Assembly (NCBI RefSeq): GCF_004795015.1 | Contig: NZ_SSBI01000028.1 | Location: 1-64,000 of the forward strand | Direction of reading: 5' to 3' | DNA: 64,000 nucleotides | Source: Streptomyces sp. A1277 | GTDB taxonomy: Bacteria > Actinomycetota > Actinomycetes > Streptomycetales > Streptomycetaceae | In this document: piece after piece, positions 18,401 through 29,277 of the stretch | Numbering within the stretch: position 1 is the first letter of the stretch | Layout: each line of letters begins with the position of its first letter | Made by a program: the position numbers and the translations under genes | The notes under the pieces: generated by a model | Told to the model about the DNA's origin: nothing | Seen by the model: only the letters and a program-made list of their open reading frames with translations | Database searches by the model: none

Positions 18401-20244
18401 GCGGGCAGCCCGAGCAGTTCGGCGAGGCGGGGCTCGGCGGCGATCGACTCGGCGGCCCTCAGCTCGGCCTCGTATGCCTGTTCGGCGGCCCGGGCGGCGT
18501 CGGCGGCCCGCGCCGCGGCCAGTTCGGCGCGGCTCTCGTCGGCGGTGGCCTGCCGGGCCCGGTCCGTGGCGGCGCCGGCGGCCTCGCGGGCGGTGTCCCA
18601 GGCGGCCACGGCGGCCTGTTCGGCGTCGTTGGCGGCGAGGGCGGCCCTGGCCGGGTCGGCGTGGGGTGCGGTGTCGTCCAGCCAGCCGGCCCGGACGGCT
18701 TCGGCTGTCTCCTGCTCCACCTCGGCCAGGCGCTGGCGCAGATGGCCGGCCTCGCTGCGGGCGCGCTGGGCCTCGGTGGCGGCGGTGGTGGCGTCCCGGT
18801 GGGCGGCCTCGCCTGCGCTCTGCAGGGCGTCGGAGCGCTCCTCCTCCTCGTTGGCCCGGCTCTCGCCCGCCTCGGCGGCGGTGTGCAGGGCCCGTACGAG
18901 GTCGGCTGCCGCGCTCGCGCGGGCGGCGAGCGCGGGGGCGGCGTCGCGCTCGGCCTCCCGGATGGCCACGGCGACGCGCGCGGAGCGGTCGGCGGCGGCG
19001 CGGTGGCGCAGTACGGCTTCGGCGGCCTGCCAGGCGGAGTGCAGGGTGCGGGCGTCGCCCAGCTCCCGGCGCTGGGCGGCGGCGCTCTTCTCTGCGGCGG
19101 TGAGGGCCAGCGACGCGTGGCGGTAGGCGAGTTCGGCGGCGATCAGGGCGCTGCGGCCGCGGGTCTCCTCGGCGCCGGTGACCGTGTGGGTGGCGCCGGT
19201 GACCTGCTGAGCCAGCTCGGCGGCCCGGCCGCGCTCCTCGCCGGCCCGGGCGGAGAGCCTGCGGGCCAGGGTACGGGTGCGGCGCTCGGCGCCCGCGTGG
19301 ATGTCGCGGCTGCGGGCGCGGGTCCCGGCGGCCTCGACGATGCGGCCGAGCAGGTCGACGGAGCCGGCGGTGAAGTCGCGTTCCGCGGTGAGTTCGGCGC
19401 GGCGGCCCAGTTTGTCGCCGAAGCCGCTGACGAGGTCGGCAAGGCCGTCCGTGTCGCGGGTGTCGGTGACGGCGCGCAGCAGCAGGTCGGTGAAGTCGGA
19501 GTCCTTCTTCACCGCGAAGAGGCCGGCCGCCTCGCCCTCGTCGGCGTTCATCTCGCGCTGGTAGCGGAAGAGTTCGGGGTCGAGGCCCAGTTCGCCGAGG
19601 TGTTCGTTCCAGCGGTCGTGGATCTCCTCCCAGTGCACGTCGAGGTGCTGGTAGAACTTGCCGGCCTCGGTGAGCGCGTCCCGGAAGCCCTTCATGGTGC
19701 GCCGCCTGCCCCGGGCGCCGGAGACGCCTTCTGCGGTGCGGCCGACCGCGGTGGACTCGGCGACGGGCAGCGAGTCGAGGCCGAGTCCGGGGCCGGGCCG
19801 GAAGGAGTACCACGCCTCGGCGAACTTCCGGGGGTCGTTGGAGACCTGGCGTCCGCGCCACTCGCTGACCTTGCCGACGACCACGCACTCGCCGGTCAGG
19901 GTGTGCTGCCACTCCAGCGCGACATGGCCGCAGTCGTCGGCGAGCAGGAACTTGCGCAGGACGCCGGAGCTGGCGCCGCCGAGGGTGTTGCGGTGGCCCG
20001 GCAGCATCACCGAGAAGATCAGCTTCAGCAGGACGGACTTGCCGCCGCCGTTCTCCAGGAAGAGCACACCGGCCGGGGCGGGCCTGCGCGGCGGGCCGAC
20101 CGGCTCCTCCTCGAAGAACTCCGCCTGCGCCGGCGCGGGGTGGGGCACGGGCTCGCCGACCCCGCGCAGGTCGAGCACGGTGTCGGCGTAGCGCGCGCCG
20201 GCAGGCCCGATGGAGTAGAGGCGGACCCGGGACAGCTCGTACAT
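15433..20244 (-). CDS. giant SMC/MukB-like ATPase
   Basis: A 1603-residue SMC-type protein. The Walker A FLENGGGKSVLL (Lys69) is N-terminal. Long Ala/Glu/Arg-rich coiled coils run from about 240 to 700 and from about 860 to 1320, and a compact globular hinge-like domain lies near 718-838. The C-terminal head has the ABC signature FSGGQLLTAAIAL at about 1449 and a Walker B ending GTLFLDNPIG at about 1486. The residue after the Walker B Asp is Asn instead of the usual catalytic Glu. The start MYELSRVRLYSIG is chosen because the upstream frame is repetitive non-coding sequence. Together with the two upstream genes it forms a kleisin-KITE-SMC set like MukFEB or JetABC. Whether it acts in chromosome organisation or plasmid defence is open. 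Confidence 0.85.
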   Translation of the reverse strand: MYELSRVRLYSIGPAGARYADTVLDLRGVGEPVPHPAPAQAEFFEEEPVGPPRRPAPAGVLFLENGGGKSVLLKLIFSVMLPGHRNTLGGASSGVLRKFLLADDCGHVALEWQHTLTGECVVVGKVSEWRGRQVSNDPRKFAEAWYSFRPGPGLGLDSLPVAESTAVGRTAEGVSGARGRRRTMKGFRDALTEAGKFYQHLDVHWEEIHDRWNEHLGELGLDPELFRYQREMNADEGEAAGLFAVKKDSDFTDLLLRAVTDTRDTDGLADLVSGFGDKLGRRAELTAERDFTAGSVDLLGRIVEAAGTRARSRDIHAGAERRTRTLARRLSARAGEERGRAAELAQQVTGATHTVTGAEETRGRSALIAAELAYRHASLALTAAEKSAAAQRRELGDARTLHSAWQAAEAVLRHRAAADRSARVAVAIREAERDAAPALAARASAAADLVRALHTAAEAGESRANEEEERSDALQSAGEAAHRDATTAATEAQRARSEAGHLRQRLAEVEQETAEAVRAGWLDDTAPHADPARAALAANDAEQAAVAAWDTAREAAGAATDRARQATADESRAELAAARAADAARAAEQAYEAELRAAESIAAEPRLAELLGLPAADRTGGVPRPRQAAAPGTERAADDQHRPDDGPGSAPAAPDGAEPAPHGAPTATAAHPRVAEHALSADEFDRSADELRELLDQSVAAAERRLFELRTAAADDSRILGALGDGGLLPPGPDVLATVEYLGEQGIPALPGWRYLAQAVDPADHAAVLAARPELVDGVVITDPDAHARAREVLSAAALLPRSAVAVGTAAALLAPVPDPGTGASASGDGVFLVPPNPAMHDEHAADEERHALRSRAAARDEDIRVLAARLGADRALASRIGSWRADCPPGMLAELAEAARTARTGAETAEAALAEARTVRAEADEAAADTARVREERQETAQRARRVADALAGLAFRLRERAGWQAKLRELADEAAESEARATVFLERARAADEDRRAAQRAADDARRTARALRAERAEIAGAPEHLPDLGEDTPRQALPALREAYRAASQLYEKVGVGADLRAEQARAESDESAALAELDRLTNKVRTRAAQLLEGTDGADGPSRQAAAARAESLVQLLETRASAASEQLGRLRGEAERLAPADGESLHTELPDEQVPADAEQAQALLRTATAELASATAALDTARAAHAELLHAHRTAEDSAGGFEETAALLRDLLRDHGADDDPESPEPYPGSLEEARQSAAEARRSLRGCAADLSAAEAAVREASDVLVRHANSTRYEQVRTPARQQIRELPAAALPEHAEKWATAFAPRLRVLTDELAQLERNRDSIVDRLRGLVESALTTLRSAQRLSRLPEGLGEWSGQEFLRIRFEEPDQATLTERLGDVIDEATRAALRKNSDLRRDGMSLLLRGVQAALEPRGIAVEILKPDAVLRAERVPVGQMGDVFSGGQLLTAAIALYCTMAALRSNDRGRDRAQHRHAGTLFLDNPIGRANATYLLELQRAVSDALGVQLLYTTGLFDTTALAEFPLVIRLRNDADLRAGLKYISVEEHLRPGLPQQDPGSETVHGEITATRMFKRSAPAPAAPAGSGGAEETRTAP

Positions 20245-20309
20245 GGCGGCGGACTCTCGTCGTTCAGGGAGCGGGGGGAGGGCGTCGGGGCGGCGGGGCC
20301 CGGCGGTGG

Positions 20310-21233
20310 TCAGCCGTGGAACGGCAGGCCCGCGTCGGCCGCCAGTTCCAGGTCGTCGGGGTCCGGGGGCGCCAGCAGGGTGGCGCTGCCGTCGGTGACG
20401 GGGACGACGCCCAGCTCCAGGAGTTCGGCCATGGTGGCGCTGCCGGCCATGTCGCGGACCTGGAGCTGGTAGCGGGCGGTGGTGCGGTAGGTGCCTCCGG
20501 CGTCGTCGCCGGTGCGCTGGAGGAAGCCGGAGTCGGTGAGGAAGGCGACGGCCTTGCCGATGATGCCGGTGGTGGAGCCGGCGAGCCGGCGGGCGTCCTT
20601 CGTCGCGCCGGTGGCGCTGCGCCTGGCGTAGACGCGCCAGCCCGCCTCCAGGCCCGGGGCCTCGCTGGCCGGGTCGGTGTTGTCGCCCTGCTCCTCGGCG
20701 CGCTCCGCCAGGCGGTTGCACGCCTGGCGGACGAAGGCGTCGACGCCGTTGACCGTGATCCGGCCGATGTAGGCGTCGTCGGCCAGGTCCTCGGGGCGCG
20801 GGAAGGCCATGGCGGCGACGGCGAGGTGGGCGAGCCCGTGCAGGAAGCGGTCGGCGGAGTCCGAGGAGGCGCGGCGGGCGTAGTCGCCCATGCGGACGGC
20901 GAAGACCGAGTCCTCGCCCGCCGTGACGGCCATGCCGGCCCGGGGCGAGACCTCCAGGACGATGAGGCCGAGTCCGGTGGCCACGGCGTCGGCGAGCCGG
21001 GCGAAGGCCGTGTCGTCCCGGTAGCGGCGCAGCAGTTCGGCGTACTCGGCGTCGCGGGCGGGCAGCAGCTTGGGCTGGAGGCCGAAGGCGACGAGCCGGG
21101 CGGCGTCGGCCGCGTCGGCCGGGGTGACGGAGGCCGGGGCGGGCGCGGCCCGGTCGGGCTCGTAGGCGGAAGCGGGCCGGTCGGGGGCGGGCTCGCTCCA
21201 CGCGTCGGCGTGCTCTGCGCGGTGGTCGCTCAC
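20310..21233 (-). CDS. KITE-like (MukE/JetB-type) subunit of an SMC-like complex
   Basis: A 307-residue protein with a disordered acidic, Ala/Pro-rich N-terminus of about 60 residues and a helical middle. The C-terminal third looks like a winged helix (GIIGKAVAFLTDSGFL, then a short wing, then YQLQVRDMAG). Position and size match the KITE (MukE/JetB) subunit between kleisin and SMC genes. The start is GTG (VSDHRAEHADAW) with AAGGAG 8 bases before it. It begins 85 bases after the upstream gene and ends 65 bases before the SMC-like gene. The family assignment is mainly from context; the fold suggestion is by eye. Confidence 0.7.
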   Translation of the reverse strand: MSDHRAEHADAWSEPAPDRPASAYEPDRAAPAPASVTPADAADAARLVAFGLQPKLLPARDAEYAELLRRYRDDTAFARLADAVATGLGLIVLEVSPRAGMAVTAGEDSVFAVRMGDYARRASSDSADRFLHGLAHLAVAAMAFPRPEDLADDAYIGRITVNGVDAFVRQACNRLAERAEEQGDNTDPASEAPGLEAGWRVYARRSATGATKDARRLAGSTTGIIGKAVAFLTDSGFLQRTGDDAGGTYRTTARYQLQVRDMAGSATMAELLELGVVPVTDGSATLLAPPDPDDLELAADAGLPFHG

Positions 21234-21318
21234 GACACTCGCTCCTTGTTGCGGAAGGTCATGCGAAAAGTTCTGCCAAGGGTCCTGGGGGTGGCCCCGG
21301 GGAGGGGTGGGCGGGAGG

Positions 21319-22845
21319 TCATGGGGCCTCCGAGCGGTCCGCCGCCATGCCGGCCGCGTCGAGCAGGGCGGTGCCCACGATGAGGTCGGCGCCGCCGAAC
21401 TCGTCGTCGTCCAGCGGGGTGCCGTCGTCCACGGAGAACAGCAGGCGGCGCTCGCCCTGGCGGTAGGCGGTGCCGACCGGGGGGCTCGCGGCGTGCACCG
21501 CGAGCAGGGCGACCAGGTAGGGCAGGTCCGCATCGCGCCGCCGGGCGTCGGCCAGGAGCCCGGACAGGCGGCGCGGCGCGTCGTGCTCCAGGTCGAGCAG
21601 TTCCATCGCGGCGGCCAGCTGTTCCTCGCTGAACCGGCTGTCGTCCGGGGTGGCGATCAGGTCCGGCTCGGGCATTTCGGCGCCGAGGTGTTCGCGGGCC
21701 GGCGGCGGGCTCAGGAGCAGGTCGACCAGGTCGCCCACCCGGACGGAGACGGGGGTGCGCAGGCCCGTGCCGTGGGCGAAGAAGGCGTCGGTGGCGCGGG
21801 TCGCCTGCTCGACGGGGAGCGGCAGGAGCGGGGCCAGGAGCTGCCCGTACAGGTCGAGGCCGGTGCGGGCGGCGGGCGCGGCGAATGCCTGCCGGTCCTG
21901 TTCGGCGCGGAAGAGGGGGCCGGCCTCCAGCAGCCGGGACTGGAGCTGGGTGTGGCGGCGGATGCAGTCCTTGACGATGTCGACCAGCTCGGCGGCGCGG
22001 CGCTTGTGCTCGGGGTCCTCGGCCTCGTCGCGGGCCTTGCGGATGTTGGTGAGGATCGCGTTCTCGTGGCGGTAGCGGTCGGCGACGTGGTCGAGCGCTT
22101 CGGCGATCATGTCGGGCACGGCGTTGAGCCAGTCGACCGCGCGGACGTTGCGCCGGGTGGCGTCGAGCGTCTTGCGGAGCGTCTCCGCGTACTGCACGGT
22201 CCGGTAGCGGGCCTGCTCGGCGGCGAGCTGGGCGTCGGCCAGCCTGCCCCGGCTGATCAGCACCTCCAGCTTCACCTCGGCGGCGATCTGGGCGCTGGTG
22301 ACGTCCGTGTCGAGGGCGCCGACCAGGACGTTGACCGCTTCGTCGGTGGCCCTGAGGTAGACGCTGCCGCCGTGCCCGGGGACCTCCTCGATGAGCTTGA
22401 AGTCGTAGTCGCGGCGGACGTAGGCGCCGTCGGGGCCGAACGTGCCGTAGACGGCGCGGAATCCGCGGTCCACGCTGCCGACGTTGATCAGGTTCTCCAG
22501 CACCCAGCGGGCGACCCGTTCGTGCTCGGCGGCCGGGCGGGCGGGGGCCTGGGCGGCGACGCGCGGGAGGAGTCTGGTCACTATCTGGTCGTGGTCGGCA
22601 CCGGTGTCGAAGTCCATGTTGAGCGTGACGTGGTCGATCGCCGCGAGGGCGACCTCGGCCATGGCGTAGCCGCCGTACTCACCGGCGAGGTTCGCCTTGC
22701 GCACGTCCAGGTCGTGCAGCGGCGCCGTGCAGGCGAGCGCGCGCAGCCGCCGCGAGAGCCCCTCGTCGGCGGCCGGGCCCGGTGCGGGCCTCGGCCCCGC
22801 GCTGAGCTGGGGCGCAGCGTTGTCCGTGTAGGCAGGCGAAGTCAC
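21319..22845 (-). CDS. kleisin-like (MukF/JetA-type) subunit of an SMC-like complex
   Basis: A 508-residue mostly helical protein and the first gene of the three-gene operon. A winged-helix-like N-terminal domain (about 20-190) is followed by long helices between about 200 and 310 (AEVKLEVLISRGRLADAQLA, RYRHENAILTNIRKARDEAE), and then a C-terminal globular domain. This layout and its place before the KITE-like and SMC-like genes match MukF/JetA. The chosen start is GTG (VTSPAYTDN), seven bases after a TAATCT -10 box with no ribosome binding site, so the message is probably leaderless. An ATG ten codons upstream is the alternative but would lie before that -10 box. Confidence 0.7.
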   Translation of the reverse strand: MTSPAYTDNAAPQLSAGPRPAPGPAADEGLSRRLRALACTAPLHDLDVRKANLAGEYGGYAMAEVALAAIDHVTLNMDFDTGADHDQIVTRLLPRVAAQAPARPAAEHERVARWVLENLINVGSVDRGFRAVYGTFGPDGAYVRRDYDFKLIEEVPGHGGSVYLRATDEAVNVLVGALDTDVTSAQIAAEVKLEVLISRGRLADAQLAAEQARYRTVQYAETLRKTLDATRRNVRAVDWLNAVPDMIAEALDHVADRYRHENAILTNIRKARDEAEDPEHKRRAAELVDIVKDCIRRHTQLQSRLLEAGPLFRAEQDRQAFAAPAARTGLDLYGQLLAPLLPLPVEQATRATDAFFAHGTGLRTPVSVRVGDLVDLLLSPPPAREHLGAEMPEPDLIATPDDSRFSEEQLAAAMELLDLEHDAPRRLSGLLADARRRDADLPYLVALLAVHAASPPVGTAYRQGERRLLFSVDDGTPLDDDEFGGADLIVGTALLDAAGMAADRSEAP

Positions 22846-22858
22846 GCTGCACAGATTA
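22846..22858 (-). promoter_or_regulatory. candidate leaderless promoter of the SMC-like operon
   Basis: On the minus strand TAATCT (22853-22858) fits the TANNNT -10 consensus and ends 7 bases before the GTG start. Transcription would then begin at the first base of the start codon. The -35 region is unclear. Confidence 0.5.
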
Positions 22859-22897
22859 GGTCCTCGGACTGACAACGGTCGAAATGGCGCAGAAGGG

Positions 22898-22963
22898 CCC
22901 GCCTGCCCCGGAGTCGGTCACGCCCCGCCGCCCGCCTGCCCCGGAGTCGGTCACGCCCCGCCG
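22898..22963. repeat. perfect 33-bp tandem duplication
   Basis: Bases 22898-22930 are repeated exactly at 22931-22963. The unit begins CCCGCCTGCCCCGGAG. It lies just past the stop codon of the 5-oxoprolinase gene, between it and the SMC-like operon promoter. It may be a replication-slippage duplication. Confidence 0.9.
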
Positions 22964-22992
22964 CGTGCGCGTACCGCCCGCGCGTCCGCCGC

Positions 22993-26622
<3,630 letters not shown>

Positions 26623-26769
26623 GCCCCCATACTGGCCCGCCGCCGGGTGATCACGGAACAGGGCGCGGCGCCGGTTCCGGCGCGGGCGGACGGGCCGGAG
26701 CGGCGCGCCCCCGACGCGCCGCACTCTGCGGGCCTTGCGCGGCCGTCGTACGGGACTGCGCCCGGCGGG

Positions 26770-28191
26770 TCAGACCGCCGGGGCGTCCGGGCCGATCCTG
26801 CTGCGTACCGCCGACTGGACCTCGGCCTCCTCGGCGGGGTCGGCGGCCAGCCTGCGCAACCGCTCGGCCACCCTCAGGTCACCGGTCTCGGCATGGAGCG
26901 CGGCGACCTCGCGGGTCGTCTCCTCGCAGTCCCACAGGCACTCGACGGCGAATCCGGTGGCGAAGGACGGGTCGGTGACGGCCAGCGCCCGGGCGGTCCT
27001 GCCGCGCAGCTGGGAGGAGGACGTCTCGCGGTAGACGTGGCGCAGGACGGGGGCGGCGCAGGCGATGCCGAGGCGGCCGGCGCCGTCGACCAGGGCCCAC
27101 AGCCGGGGCGCGTCCGGTCCGTCGCCGCGTACGGCGTCGCGCAGGGCGCCGAGCACCGAGGGGGCGTCCTGCGGTCCGCCACGTCCGGCCAGCACACCGG
27201 CCGCCGAGGCGCCGAGTGCGTCGGGGCGGCGGGCCCAGCGGCGGGCGCGGTCCACGGCCGCCTCGCCGCACATCCGCTCGAAGGCGGCGACGGCGGCGTC
27301 GGCCACTGGGCCCCGGGGTTCGGTGGCGGCCGCCTCGATCAGGTCGAGCACGACGGGGTCGCGGACCTCGGCGGCGAGATAGTGGAGCGAGGCGCAGCGG
27401 GCGGCTTCCGGGCCGCTGCGGGCGGCCTCCACGATCACGGGCCGGTCCTCGGGGCCCGCGACGGCGGCGAGGCAGCGGGCGGCCGGCACATGGAGGACGC
27501 TGCCCCGGTCCAGCCCCTGCTGGGCCCAGTCGAAGACGGCCTGGACGCTCCAGCCGGGCCGGGGGCCCCCGGGGCGCATCTGGCGCTGCCAGCGGTCGAA
27601 GGAGCCCTGTTCCGAGGCAGCCCGGACCCGGGCGCCGACCGCTTCGCGCGGGTCGTCGGCCCACAGGCGCCAGGGGCGGGGCTCATAGGCGTCGCGCACG
27701 GTGGCGGCCAGGTCGGCGCGCCCCTCGGCGTCGTCGGGGAACCGGGCGAGCACGGGCTCGGCGAGGGAGCGCAGCCCGGCGTCGTCGTCGCGCAGGGCCA
27801 GCTCGTCCAGGGCCCAGGCCCAGTTGGAGCCGGTCGCGGCGTAGCGCCGCAGGAGGACGAGGGCGTCGTCGCGTCCGTAGGAGGCGAGGTGGCCGAGGAC
27901 GGCCAGGGCCAGGCCGGTGCGCGAGTCGTCCGTGTCGAGGTGGTCCTCGGGGTCGGACAGGTGCCGCTCGATCTCCTCGATGCCGCCGTCGAGGTCGAGG
28001 TAGAGGCGGGCGTAGTACAGGGAGCGGTTCTCCACCTGCCAGTCGTGGCGGGGGTCGCTGAGGACGCAGTGGTTGAGAGCCGCCAGGGCCTCGGAGCGCG
28101 GTGCGGCGAGCGCGTGGAGCGTGCCGTCGCCGCGGCCTCTCTGCAGCAGGCCGAGCAGGGTGCCGCTCGGCGCTATGAACGGATCAAACAT
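26770..28191 (-). CDS. HEAT-repeat-like helical protein
   Basis: A 473-residue alpha-helical repeat protein. Repeated helix pairs rich in Ala, Leu, Arg and Asp run through the sequence (for example VLHVPAARCLAAVAG, AARCASLHYLAAEV, VADAAVAAFERMCGEA, LRGRTARALAVTD), the pattern of HEAT or PBS-lyase-type repeats. It has no signal peptide and no membrane segment, and probably acts as a protein-protein scaffold. GAGG lies 9 bases before the ATG. A possible tiny gene and an ankyrin-repeat gene lie just upstream on the same strand, so these may form a small operon of repeat proteins. Confidence 0.8.
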   Translation of the reverse strand: MFDPFIAPSGTLLGLLQRGRGDGTLHALAAPRSEALAALNHCVLSDPRHDWQVENRSLYYARLYLDLDGGIEEIERHLSDPEDHLDTDDSRTGLALAVLGHLASYGRDDALVLLRRYAATGSNWAWALDELALRDDDAGLRSLAEPVLARFPDDAEGRADLAATVRDAYEPRPWRLWADDPREAVGARVRAASEQGSFDRWQRQMRPGGPRPGWSVQAVFDWAQQGLDRGSVLHVPAARCLAAVAGPEDRPVIVEAARSGPEAARCASLHYLAAEVRDPVVLDLIEAAATEPRGPVADAAVAAFERMCGEAAVDRARRWARRPDALGASAAGVLAGRGGPQDAPSVLGALRDAVRGDGPDAPRLWALVDGAGRLGIACAAPVLRHVYRETSSSQLRGRTARALAVTDPSFATGFAVECLWDCEETTREVAALHAETGDLRVAERLRRLAADPAEEAEVQSAVRSRIGPDAPAV

Positions 28192-28201
28192 GGGGAAAGC
28201 C

Positions 28202-28393
28202 TCACATCAAGCTGTCGACGCAACCGGGACTGTGCAGTTCCACGTGCCGGGCAGGCACTAGGCCGCGCAGCAACATGATCGGCCGACCGCCGTCTTCTGC
28301 CTGGTGTAGAGCATCTTCCTCTGCCTCTCGTCGGGTGGCCCGAATCGGACCCGCGACGTCATGATGACCCAGCCATTTCGCCACCGCGACCAC
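28202..28393 (-). CDS. possible small protein upstream of the HEAT-repeat gene
   Basis: A 63-codon frame from a GTG (VVAVAKWLGHHDVAGP) that ends 10 bases before the HEAT-repeat start. It is charged (RATRREAEEDALHQAEDGG) and carries no known motif. Third-position GC is lower than in neighbours and no ribosome binding site is clear, so it may be a chance frame. If it is not coding, the stretch 28192-28410 holds only leader sequence. Confidence 0.35.
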   Translation of the reverse strand: MVAVAKWLGHHDVAGPIRATRREAEEDALHQAEDGGRPIMLLRGLVPARHVELHSPGCVDSLM

Positions 28394-28410
28394 ATTTACG
28401 GCGAACCCGT

Positions 28411-28803
28411 TCAGCGGGCGCCGAAGAGTTCCAGCAGGTCGTCCTTGCCGAACATCCGTGCGATGTCGAGCGCGGAGGGTGTTCCGGTGGCCGGATCGGC
28501 CCCGGCGTCGAGCAGGGCCCGGACCACCGCGTCCTCGCCCTTGAAGACCGCTCCGGCGAGCGGGGTCTGGCCCCGGTCGTTCGCCCGGTCCGGGTCGGCG
28601 CCGCGGGTGGCGAGGGCCGTGACGGCCTCGGCGTGCCCGTGGTAGGCGGCGAGCATCAGCAGGGAGTCGCCCCGGTCGTTGGTGAGGTTGGCGGGCACCC
28701 CGGCGTCCACATAGGCCGCCAGCGCGTCGGTGTCGCCGCCGCGTGCCAGGTCGAAGACCTTGGACGCCAGCTCCACCACCTCGGGATCGGGGGTTTCGCT
28801 CAT
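28411..28803 (-). CDS. ankyrin-repeat protein
   Basis: A 130-residue protein built almost wholly from ankyrin repeats: GDTDALAAYVDAGVPANLTN, DRGDSLLMLAAYHGHAEAVT, DRGQTPLAGAVFKGEDAVVR and TPSALDIARMFGKDDLLELF. It is a cytosolic protein-binding module. The start MSETPDPEVVELASKVF has GGAAGG upstream; the longer frame to 28962 is excluded because it is Arg/Pro-rich shadow sequence. Similar single-domain ankyrin proteins are common in streptomycetes and their targets are mostly unknown. Confidence 0.88.
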   Translation of the reverse strand: MSETPDPEVVELASKVFDLARGGDTDALAAYVDAGVPANLTNDRGDSLLMLAAYHGHAEAVTALATRGADPDRANDRGQTPLAGAVFKGEDAVVRALLDAGADPATGTPSALDIARMFGKDDLLELFGAR

Positions 28804-29047
28804 CGGGTGGACCGCCTTCCTCAACCATTCGCGCCGCTGCCGGCCTGCCGGGACATGCACGGCGGGGGCCGTACGAGTGAACCGACAGGGTACTGCCCGG
28901 ACGGGCGGACGACCGGCCCGGGCATCCCGTCCGCCGATCGAGTGGATAATCCGCCTTTTCACCCGATTGCGCCTTTTGCCCTATGGATACTTGGGGTGAG
29001 CCTGGAAGGACTCATGGTGACTGTCCCCCCGACCAGGAGAACCACTC

Positions 29048-29242
29048 ATGATCCTTTCCATGTCAGGCGTCGTCATCCTCGGCATCATCGTCTTCCTGTT
29101 CTTCAGGAAGGACGGCCTCAAGGCGTCGCACGCCCTCGTCACCGCCCTGTTCGGCTTCTACCTGGCCGGCACCGCCATCGCACCGAGCATCACCGCGGGC
29201 GGAGCGAGCCTGGCCGGCCTTCTGGGCGGGATCAAGTTCTGA
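29048..29242 (+). CDS. small two-helix membrane protein
   Basis: A 64-residue protein, two hydrophobic helices joined by a short charged loop (FFRKDGLKASH) and ending in a Gly-rich segment. AGGAG precedes the ATG. It lies 35 bases before the FtsK-like gene, and the pair looks like one transcript. In integrating streptomycete plasmids, small membrane proteins of the Spd type sit beside an FtsK-like TraB protein, so a role at the membrane with the neighbour is plausible. I recognise the pair as recurring in Streptomyces but know no function. Confidence 0.8.
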   Translation: MILSMSGVVILGIIVFLFFRKDGLKASHALVTALFGFYLAGTAIAPSITAGGASLAGLLGGIKF

Positions 29243-29277
29243 CCCTCCGCCCCCGCACCGACCTCCAGGAGACAGAC

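Noticed and set aside
15532..20472. A plus-strand open frame of 1646 codons across the SMC-like gene
   Set aside because: It is the antisense shadow of the SMC-like gene. GC-rich third positions suppress stop codons on the other strand, the product is Gly/Val-rich low-complexity sequence, and the minus strand has clear ATPase motifs.
22898..22963. A CRISPR array
   Set aside because: The two 33-bp copies are directly adjacent with no spacer, and no cas gene is present anywhere in the window.
28633..29277. An upstream extension of the FtsK-like protein
   Set aside because: It would overlap the ankyrin gene in antisense and the small membrane-protein gene. The GTG at 29278 has AGGAG at the right distance.
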